Shown here: in pieces, positions 58,291 to 64,000 of the stretch
Numbering within the stretch: position 1 is the first letter of the stretch
How the letters are laid out: each line of letters opens with the position of its first letter
Assembly: GCA_963806685.1 (NCBI GenBank)
Contig: CAWDZB010000010.1
Location: 124,001-188,000, forward strand
Length of the DNA stretch: 64,000 bases
From: DDH964 sp963806685
GTDB lineage: Bacteria > Desulfobacterota > Desulfuromonadia > Desulfuromonadales > DDH964
Direction of reading: 5' to 3'
Translations under genes and position numbers: made by a program
Notes under the pieces: model-generated
Told to the model about the DNA's origin: nothing
What the model saw: the letters and a program-made list of their open reading frames with translations, nothing else
Databases searched by the model: none

Positions 58291-59050
58291 AAACCTCCCC
58301 TTTACCAAGCACCTGGAAGAGCTGCGCCGGCGACTGATTATTTCCGCCGTGGCCTGGCTGGTCACCTTCATCGGCTGCTACAGCTTTTCCGAACAGCTCT
58401 TCCAGTTCATCTCCGAACCGGTACGCGCCGCCCTGCCCAAGGGGAGCTCGCTGGTCTTCATCAATGCCACCGAGCCCTTCTTCACTTACCTGAAGATCGC
58501 CGCCGTCGCCGGCCTGCTCCTCGCCCTGCCGGTGATCTTCTGGCAGCTCTGGGGATTCGTCGCTCCCGGACTCTACGCCCGCGAAAAGAAGTTTGCGATC
58601 CCCTTCGTTTTTGCCAGCTGCCTCTGCTTCGGGGCCGGAACCTACTTCGGCTTCAGCTTCGTCTTTCCGACCATCTTCACCTTTCTCATCAAGTACGGCA
58701 CCAGCACCGGGGACATCAGCGCCATGCTCTCCATGGGCCAGTATCTTTCCCTCTCCAGCAAGCTGCTGCTCGCCTTCGGATTGATCTTCGAGCTGCCGAT
58801 CATCATCTTTTTCCTCGCCCGGATGGGGATCGTCGATCACCTCTGGCTGCGGAAAAATCGCAAGTATGCGCTGATCGCCGCCTTCATCGTCGGCGCCATC
58901 CTGACCCCGCCGGACGTCTTTTCCCAGACCGCGCTGGCCCTGCCGTTCGTCCTCCTTTACGAGATCGGCATATGGGTGGCGTTCTTTTTCGGCAAGCGTC
59001 CGGAGGAAGCGGATACCGCCGCCGGAGAGCAGGAAGGCTCCGGGGAGTAA
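58280..59050 (+). CDS. tatC: Twin-arginine translocase subunit TatC
   Basis: The 256-residue receptor subunit of the Tat pathway has six membrane helices. The N-terminal signal-binding region reads FTKHLEELRRRLIIS, the most conserved TatC motif (H-L-x-E-L-R-x-R). Other blocks are NATEPFFTYLKIA, with the conserved Glu-Pro-Phe, then FWQLWGFVAPGLY and the C-terminal LTPPDVFSQTALALPFVLLYE. The start is ATG inside the end of tatB, so they are coupled. It forms the substrate-recognition complex with the TatB-type partner encoded just before it. Confidence 0.97.
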   Translation: MSDENLPFTKHLEELRRRLIISAVAWLVTFIGCYSFSEQLFQFISEPVRAALPKGSSLVFINATEPFFTYLKIAAVAGLLLALPVIFWQLWGFVAPGLYAREKKFAIPFVFASCLCFGAGTYFGFSFVFPTIFTFLIKYGTSTGDISAMLSMGQYLSLSSKLLLAFGLIFELPIIIFFLARMGIVDHLWLRKNRKYALIAAFIVGAILTPPDVFSQTALALPFVLLYEIGIWVAFFFGKRPEEADTAAGEQEGSGE

Positions 59051-59120
59051 CTCCGGCGGCCCGGGGAGGCTTCCGGCAGCGGCGCGCCTTTTTACAGAAC
59101 CTTTCCCGTCGGCGATTTCA

Positions 59121-59162
59121 GACCTCGACCGCTTAAGATCGAGGTCCCTTCCGGTAGGGACC
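59121..59162. terminator. Two overlapping alternative hairpins after tatC
   Basis: GACCTCGA / TCGAGGTC (59121-59146) and GGTCCCT / AGGGACC (59143-59162) share four bases, so only one can form at a time. They sit between the convergent tatC and cobalamin adenosyltransferase genes and may terminate either; neither has a good T run. Confidence 0.5.
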
Positions 59163-59767
59163 TAACCGGGGTTCCGGGACTCGTCACTGCGATAGGGCAC
59201 CCAGAGAATGTCGTTGCGGCCGCCGTCATTGCACAGCCGCGCCCAGACGAAGAGCAGGTCGGAAAGCCGGTTGAGGTAGGTCAGGCCGTGGGGGTTGAAG
59301 TTGTCATTTCCGGTCGCTCGTTCCGCGGCGCGGGCGTCGAGCAGGGTGCGCTCCGCCCGCCGCGTCACCGACCGCGCCAAGTGCAGGGTGGCCGCCGCCC
59401 GGTTGCCGCCGGGGAGGATGAAACTGGTCAGCGGCACCAGCTGCGCGGTGGTGGCGGCAATCAGAGCCTCCAGGCGTTTCACGTGGTCGACGCTGATCCG
59501 CGGCAGGTGGATCTCCTGTTGCGACTCCGCTACCGGGGTTGCCAGATCGGCGCCGAGATCGAAGAGCTCCTGCTGCAGACGTTGAACCTCGTTCTCCAGG
59601 CCGGGCGGCAGGGTCTCCAGGCGTACCAGGCCGAGCAGGCAGCTCACTTCATCGACGGTTCCGTAAGCGGCCACCCGCGGCGCGTTTTTCGGTACCCGGC
59701 TGCCGTCGGCCAGGCTGGTTTCCCCCTGGTCACCGCCGCCGGTGGTGATGCGATCGAGTCGAACCAT
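59162..59767 (-). CDS. Cob(I)alamin adenosyltransferase, PduO type
   Basis: The 201-residue trimeric enzyme makes adenosylcobalamin from cob(I)alamin and ATP. The N-terminal ATP-binding signature RITTGGGDQGETSLADG is present, followed by RVAAYGTVDEVSCLLG. The second signature ILPGGNRAAATLHLARSVTR and RRAERTL, and the C-terminal YLNRLSDLLFVWAR, complete the PduO/MMAB pattern. Its length fits. The ATG at 59767 has a GGAGGAGA site. It is divergent from the ABC transporter genes. No cobalamin riboswitch is visible in the short 84-bp leader. Confidence 0.95.
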   Translation of the reverse strand: MVRLDRITTGGGDQGETSLADGSRVPKNAPRVAAYGTVDEVSCLLGLVRLETLPPGLENEVQRLQQELFDLGADLATPVAESQQEIHLPRISVDHVKRLEALIAATTAQLVPLTSFILPGGNRAAATLHLARSVTRRAERTLLDARAAERATGNDNFNPHGLTYLNRLSDLLFVWARLCNDGGRNDILWVPYRSDESRNPG

Positions 59768-59851
59768 CGTCTCCTCCTGGTTTCTGAACCTTGAATTTGG
59801 GTTAATATTGAAGGGTGCCCAGCCCGTCTTTCCCTGTCGTTCGGTCCGATC

Positions 59852-60784
59852 ATGACCCGTACCGCCCTCGACATCCAGAACCTGCACAAGTCTTTCGGAA
59901 ACTTTTCCGCCGTGCGGGGAATCTCCCTCGCCATTGCGCCCGGGGAGGTTTTCGGCCTGCTCGGCCCCAATGGCGCCGGCAAGAGCACCACCATCAACAT
60001 GGTGGCCGGTGTGACCCGCATCGACACCGGGCGGATCACCGTCTTCGGTCGCGACAACCGCAGCGAGTACCGCATGACCCGGCGCCTGGTGGGGGTCATG
60101 CACCAGGAAATCGTCATCGACAACTTCTTCACCATCGACCAGGCGCTGCGCTTCCACAGCGGCTATTACGGCGTTCCCGACGATCCGCGCTGGCGCCAAG
60201 AGCTGATCGACCGGCTCGGCCTCGGGCCCCACCTGCACAAGACCATGATCAAGCTCTCCGGCGGGCTGAAGCGCCGCTTCATGGTCGCCAAGGCGCTGAT
60301 CCACCGGCCGCCGCTGCTGATCCTCGACGAGCCGACCGCCGGTGTCGACGTCGAACTGCGCCACAGCCTGTGGGACTTCGTCCGCGAGATCAACGCCGCC
60401 GGGACGACAATCCTGCTCACCACCCATTACCTGGAGGAGGCCGAACAGATGTGCGGCCGCATCGCCATCATGAACCACGGCGAAGTCATCGCCCTCGACC
60501 GCACCGAGGCCCTGCTCGCCCGCCTCGGAAGCCGGGAAATCCGTGTCCAGCTGGAGCAGCCGCTGGCCGCCATGCCGCCCGCACTCGCCCGTTTCGGCGG
60601 CCGCCTCAGCGATGGGGGCCTGCGCCTCGACATTCCGCTGCAGAACGGCAGGAGGGCAGGGGAGGTGCTCGCCGATCTCTGCCGCTGCGGGGTGTCGGTG
60701 GCCGATATCGAAACCCGCCGCGCCGGTCTGGAGGAGGTCTTCCTCAAACTGACCGGTCTCGACAATGATCGGGGTGAACGGTGA
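59852..60784 (+). CDS. ABC transporter ATP-binding protein, YadG-like
   Basis: This is a 310-residue ATPase subunit. Walker A is LLGPNGAGKSTTINM, the Q-loop MHQE, the signature LSGGLKRRFMVAKAL (Gly-Leu in place of the usual Gly-Gln), Walker B LLILDEPTAGVD, and the switch His in LLTTHYLEEAEQM. The sequence and length resemble E. coli YadG, an exporter ATPase of the ABC-2 class. The membrane partner follows with a 4-nt overlap (GTGA). The substrate is unknown; drug, lipid or polysaccharide export are family possibilities. Confidence 0.94.
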   Translation: MTRTALDIQNLHKSFGNFSAVRGISLAIAPGEVFGLLGPNGAGKSTTINMVAGVTRIDTGRITVFGRDNRSEYRMTRRLVGVMHQEIVIDNFFTIDQALRFHSGYYGVPDDPRWRQELIDRLGLGPHLHKTMIKLSGGLKRRFMVAKALIHRPPLLILDEPTAGVDVELRHSLWDFVREINAAGTTILLTTHYLEEAEQMCGRIAIMNHGEVIALDRTEALLARLGSREIRVQLEQPLAAMPPALARFGGRLSDGGLRLDIPLQNGRRAGEVLADLCRCGVSVADIETRRAGLEEVFLKLTGLDNDRGER

Positions 60785-61563
60785 AGGCCTCCCGCCCCTA
60801 CCTTCCCTGGCTCCCTTTCTACACCCTGTTGCAGAAGGAGGTGCGGCGCTTCTGGCGGGTGGCCTCCCAGACCCTGCTGACGCCGATCATCACCGCGTCC
60901 CTCTACCTTTTCGTGTTCGGCGCCACCCTCGGCCAGCGGATCAGCGTCCTGCCCGGCTTCAGTTACGCCCAGTTCGTTATCCCCGGGCTGATTCTCATGG
61001 GGGTGATCAACAACTCCTTTTCCAATACCTCCTCGAGCCTGTTCATGTCCCGCTACCTGGGCAACATCGTCGATCTGCTGGTGACGCCGATCTCTCCGCC
61101 CCAGTTCATCCTCGCCTATACCCTGGCCGCCATGCTGCGCGGCCTGGCCGTCGGTGTGGCGACCTGGCTGATATCGATCTTCTTCGCCAGCCTCCCCTGG
61201 GCCCACCCCTGGGCTGCCCTGGCGATGGCGGCCACCGCAAGTCTGCTCTTCGCCCAGTTCGGCCTGATCGCCGCCATGTTCGCCCAAAATTTCGACTCGT
61301 TGTCGATGTACTCCAACTTTATCATCCTGCCGCTGATCTACCTGGGCGGGGTATTTTACCCGATCTCCATCCTCCCGGATCCCTGGGCCACCCTCTCCCG
61401 CCTCAATCCACTCTTCTATCTCATCGACGGTTTCCGCCACGCCATTCTTGGTGTCGGCGACCTCTCCCTGACCACCGCCTTCACGATCAGTATTCTGATG
61501 GCGGCCGGCCTCTTTACCTGGGCCGCCCTGCTGATCGGCCGCGGTTACCGGCTGCGCGGCTAG
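60781..61563 (+). CDS. ABC-2 type transporter permease, YadH-like
   Basis: The membrane subunit of 260 residues starts at a GTG overlapping the stop of the ATPase gene. There are six predicted helices. The ABC-2 signature region is visible: LLQKEVRRFWRVASQTLLTP at the N terminus, VIPGLILMGVINNSFSNTS, and the re-entrant LPLIYLGGVFYPISILP with LNPLFYLIDGFRHAILG. It is a close relative of E. coli YadH in length and layout and forms an exporter with the preceding ATPase. The last 4 bases overlap the end of the convergent DMT transporter gene. Confidence 0.94.
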   Translation: MKASRPYLPWLPFYTLLQKEVRRFWRVASQTLLTPIITASLYLFVFGATLGQRISVLPGFSYAQFVIPGLILMGVINNSFSNTSSSLFMSRYLGNIVDLLVTPISPPQFILAYTLAAMLRGLAVGVATWLISIFFASLPWAHPWAALAMAATASLLFAQFGLIAAMFAQNFDSLSMYSNFIILPLIYLGGVFYPISILPDPWATLSRLNPLFYLIDGFRHAILGVGDLSLTTAFTISILMAAGLFTWAALLIGRGYRLRG

Positions 61564-62414
61564 GCCAGGAGAATCAGCCAGACCCCGGCCACCATCACCA
61601 GCACTGCCAGCAGGCAGGGTCCCAGCTTCGGTTCGGCGAACAACCACCGTCCCCAGAGCACGCTCAGCAGGGTACTGGAACGCTTGATGGCAATGACGTA
61701 GGGGACCTGGGTGAGGTTGATTGCCGCCATCTGGCAGGCCAGGGTCAGCCCCCCGGCCAGGCCGGTGGCGAGCAGGGCACTGTGGGGTAGGGGATGGACC
61801 TGCCGGCGCCGGCGGCCGAGAAACGGCAGCAGGCCCAGGGTGATAAACAGGTCGACAGCGACCGCCCAGCCCAGGGGGGAGGAGCTGCGAACACCGAGCT
61901 TGTCGATGTTGGCGGTGATGCTCCAGATCACGGCGACCAGGAGCATGGTACGTGAACCGGGGCGGCCAAGCAGGTTGCGTAAGCCGGAGCCGATCCCCCC
62001 CGGCCCTTCGCCGCGGTGGAGAGCGAGGGTGCCACCGACCACCAGGACCACCCCCGCCATCCCCGCCGGGGTCGGATACTCGCCGACCAGCAGCGGGCTG
62101 GTCACCAGCAACAGGGCCGGAGTCAGGTTGATCAGCGGCACGGTGAGCGCCAGTTCCCCCACGGCCAGAGCCCGCATGTAGAGCAGGCTGCTGATCAGGT
62201 TGAGACCTCCGCCCAGCGCCAGGGCCGGCCAGAAGCCCGGTCCCAGAACCGGCCAGCCATCGACGGCCAGCAGCGGCAGCAGCACCGGCAGCGCCAGCAG
62301 GCGCCAGGCGAAGGCGGCCTGCACCGGGTCGGCGCCCCGTAGGGCCAGCTTCCCGGCCGCATCCTTGGTCGATTCGAAGCACGCCGTGAGCAGGGCGAGG
62401 ATCGTCCAGGGCAT
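61560..62414 (-). CDS. DMT/EamA family transporter
   Basis: The protein has 284 residues and ten predicted membrane helices in two EamA repeats of five. The first repeat begins ILALLTACFESTKDAAGKLA; the second shows ALLATGLAGGLTLACQMAAI and ends VIAIKRSSTLLSVLWGRWLF, where the EamA pattern has a charged-polar pair before the last helices. EamA proteins export or exchange metabolites such as amino acids or their derivatives. The substrate is unknown. It converges tail-to-tail on the ABC permease gene, with 4 shared bases. Confidence 0.9.
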   Translation of the reverse strand: MPWTILALLTACFESTKDAAGKLALRGADPVQAAFAWRLLALPVLLPLLAVDGWPVLGPGFWPALALGGGLNLISSLLYMRALAVGELALTVPLINLTPALLLVTSPLLVGEYPTPAGMAGVVLVVGGTLALHRGEGPGGIGSGLRNLLGRPGSRTMLLVAVIWSITANIDKLGVRSSSPLGWAVAVDLFITLGLLPFLGRRRRQVHPLPHSALLATGLAGGLTLACQMAAINLTQVPYVIAIKRSSTLLSVLWGRWLFAEPKLGPCLLAVLVMVAGVWLILLA

Positions 62415-62476
62415 GGTTCAGTCTCCGCAGGCTATGGCGACAGGATACCATCGGCCAGAGCGCTCCGGCACAAAAA

Positions 62477-62502
62477 AGCGCGGCCCCCCAAGGGGCCGCG
62501 CT
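62477..62502 (-). terminator. Intrinsic terminator of the YfaZ-like gene
   Basis: An 11-bp stem AGCGCGGCCCC / GGGGCCGCGCT with a 4-nt loop; on the minus strand it is followed by TTTTTG. It lies 25 nt after the stop at 62528. Confidence 0.88.
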
Positions 62503-62527
62503 GGTTGTAAACCGATCGCGAATGAGC

Positions 62528-63094
62528 TCAGAAACTTGCGGCGAAGCCGAGCCGCAGCGCGTCGTCGATGGTCCAGGTGCCGTAGCGGCCGAAATCGCTG
62601 CGGATGTTCTGATAACCGAGATAAACCTCGATCTTGGGGGTGACATTGTAGCCGGCCCGCACCGCTGTTTCCAGCATCCCGTCGCTGTCGAGGCCGGAAA
62701 AGATTTTCGGGGCCACGTAGAGCCTGGCGCCGAAGGAAACCCCGCCGAGGGCCGGCGGCACATAGCGGATCAGGCCGCCGACGGCCGCGGCCAGCATATC
62801 CTGGTCCCGGTCGGTGCTGCCGCCGTAGCCTTGGACACCGACCCCAACCTTGAGCCCGGGCACGTTCCCCGGTTCGCCGACGAATTCGAAGGCGGCGGAG
62901 AAGAGCTTGGTCTCTTCGTCGTCGTTGTAGAGGAACCGGGCACCGAACTGGGAGGAGCCAAGTTCGTCGGCGACCAGCGGCTGGATGACCGCGACCTGGG
63001 CACTGTCGTTGTCGAAGGCGAGATCGAGCGAGGTGGCGTGGGCTGTCCCGGCAATCAACAAGATGACAGCGAGGGCGGCAAGGGATTTGCGCAT
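62528..63094 (-). CDS. YfaZ family outer membrane protein
   Basis: A 188-residue predicted outer-membrane beta-barrel. It has a signal peptide (MRKSLAALAVILLIAGTAHA) and then alternating hydrophobic-polar strands, for example SLDLAFDNDSAQVAVIQPL, FGARFLYNDDEETKLFSAAF and GGVSFGARLYVAPKIF, finishing with the aromatic C-terminal residue F (LRLGFAASF) needed for barrel insertion. These features fit the YfaZ family, whose function is unknown. A frame extension of 22 codons upstream has no ribosome site and is rejected. It is a single gene. Confidence 0.88.
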   Translation of the reverse strand: MRKSLAALAVILLIAGTAHATSLDLAFDNDSAQVAVIQPLVADELGSSQFGARFLYNDDEETKLFSAAFEFVGEPGNVPGLKVGVGVQGYGGSTDRDQDMLAAAVGGLIRYVPPALGGVSFGARLYVAPKIFSGLDSDGMLETAVRAGYNVTPKIEVYLGYQNIRSDFGRYGTWTIDDALRLGFAASF

Positions 63095-63236
63095 GGGATT
63101 CCTCCTTGGGCGGCATGCTGCCCATGGCGGGCAGGTTGATTCCGGGGAGGAATATGCCATAACTTCGGCGACGGGGCAAGGGCCAGTGGGAACGTAGGGA
63201 AGGACCGGCGCCGAGAGGAGTGTCGAGAGGCGCGGC

Positions 63237-63947
63237 TCAGATATCGATAACCCGCGAGAGGATGTTTTTTTCCACCCGGCGGCCTTCGGCCTGGGCCATG
63301 CTCTGGATCAGCACCTGGCCGCCAATGCTGGCGGTCTTGCGGACCAGGTTGTCGGCCATCTCGCCATTTTTGCTCTTGAAGGCCTCGATGATCTTCTTAT
63401 GCTCCTGGACCGAGATTTCCATCCGCCCCGGTAGCGACAGGGAAGCGAGCCGCAGGCGGTTGAACTTGAGCATCATCTGGGTGATCAGTTCCTGGAGCTT
63501 TTCGTTCTCCGCCGCCTTGATGAACAGTTCGTGAAATTCGTTGTGCACTTTGAAAAAGGTTTTCACGTCCCCCTCGGCGGCTAGCTGGGCCAGACGTTCG
63601 TTGATCCCCTCCAGTTTTTCGATGTCCTTGTCGGTCAGGTTATCGGCCGCCATCCGCGCCGCATAGCCTTCCAGGATGCTCTTGATGGCGTAGAATTCCT
63701 CTACCGCACGCTCCGAGAGGGAGGTTACCACCGCGCCCTTACGGGGGATGACGGTCAGGTAGCCTTCCGATTCGAGCTGCCGGAAGGCCTCCCGGATCGG
63801 GGTGCGGCTGATACCGAAGCGTTCGGCCAGCTCCGGTTCGGCAACCTTCTCCCCGGGCTTGAGCTGCCCCTTGAGAATGGCTTCGCGGATGGTTTCCAGG
63901 ATTTTTTCGCGGAGGGTTTGGTGGCGTTCGATGGGCTTTCGCTTCAC
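63237..63947 (-). CDS. GntR family transcriptional regulator, FCD subfamily
   Basis: A 236-residue DNA-binding regulator. The N-terminal winged helix-turn-helix shows LREKILETIREAILKGQLKP, GEKVAEPELAERFGISRTPI and REAFRQLESEGYLTVIPRKG, a textbook GntR sequence. The C-terminal FCD domain (about residues 85-225) has Asp/His metal-ligand positions in VHNEFHELFIKAAENEK and QEHKKIIEAF, typical of regulators that bind small carboxylates. A perfect palindrome lies upstream of the start, probably its own operator. No target operon is next to it within the window; one may lie past the right edge. Confidence 0.94.
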   Translation of the reverse strand: MKRKPIERHQTLREKILETIREAILKGQLKPGEKVAEPELAERFGISRTPIREAFRQLESEGYLTVIPRKGAVVTSLSERAVEEFYAIKSILEGYAARMAADNLTDKDIEKLEGINERLAQLAAEGDVKTFFKVHNEFHELFIKAAENEKLQELITQMMLKFNRLRLASLSLPGRMEISVQEHKKIIEAFKSKNGEMADNLVRKTASIGGQVLIQSMAQAEGRRVEKNILSRVIDI

Positions 63948-63980
63948 GGGCAGGGCTCCATTGCACTGAATTTGGTAAAT

Positions 63981-63995
63981 TGTATACAGTATACA
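63981..63995. promoter_or_regulatory. Probable GntR/FCD operator palindrome
   Basis: TGTATAC-A-GTATACA is a perfect 7+1+7 palindrome 33 nt in front of the GntR gene. TNGTATACNA-like sites are typical of FCD-type regulators. It also contains TATAC words that could serve as a -10 box in either direction, so autoregulation is likely. Confidence 0.7.
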
Positions 63996-64000
63996 TAGGT

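Noticed and set aside
59768..59851. Possible cobalamin riboswitch ahead of the adenosyltransferase gene
   Set aside because: The leader is under 90 nt, too short for the known cobalamin riboswitch, and I see no B12-box-like sequence.

Overview
The window is high-GC DNA from a free-living Gram-negative bacterium. Gene content and order (TRAP dicarboxylate-type transporter with a UspA gene, rubrerythrin and superoxide reductase, tatB-tatC, NadA, mfd followed by two SurA-type chaperones, RND/TolC efflux, CoA-disulfide reductase-rhodanese, many small redox proteins) suggest an anaerobic or microaerobic deltaproteobacterium of the Desulfuromonadales/Geobacter type. That placement is an inference from gene content, not from a marker gene.

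Layout. 1-2452: partial TatD nuclease, a chemoreceptor without a sensor domain, a TSCPD protein. 2467-4401: group II intron copy A. 4477-10818 (minus): tolC, adaptor, RND pump, DUF2892 protein and C_GCAxxG_C_C protein, with a frameshift in the adaptor. 11147-14500: TRAP transporter genes plus uspA. 14582-15389: Tat-exported superoxide reductase, divergent from a very small gene that reads best as a selenoprotein (in-frame TGA, SECIS-like hairpin, terminator directly after the downstream stop). 15465-22287: an AT-richer accessory block with an AlbA_2/Schlafen-like regulator, a decayed IS4-type transposase, an AbiGi antitoxin-like gene and a translationally coupled TcmP/DUF5131 pair; it looks like a defence-type island. 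22288-29379: cardiolipin synthase, an eight-pair zinc-ribbon protein, rubrerythrin, Trk/Ktr potassium uptake, CoA-disulfide reductase-rhodanese, and a two-repeat hypothetical protein. 29380-31314: group II intron copy B. 31376-36028: PEGA lipoprotein, uvrA, pdxA.

36188-49988 is a divergent alpha-glucan/trehalose locus. A minus-strand operon holds a glycosidase, treZ and treY (trehalose from glucan ends). A plus-strand operon holds glgE, a treS-maltokinase fusion and glgB (glucan from trehalose via maltose-1-phosphate). Together they can interconvert trehalose and branched glucan in both directions. Two gene remnants follow (an SDR and a second glgB tail). 50683-63998: GNAT protein, the two SurA-like chaperones and mfd, nadA, tatB-tatC, cobalamin adenosyltransferase, a YadGH-like ABC exporter, a DMT transporter, a YfaZ-like porin, and a GntR/FCD regulator with a perfect palindrome in front of it.

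The two intron copies differ at a single base that I could find. Each sits 8-9 nt past the stem of an intrinsic terminator of a minus-strand gene, which is the insertion habit of group IIC introns. I saw no rRNA, tRNA or CRISPR array.
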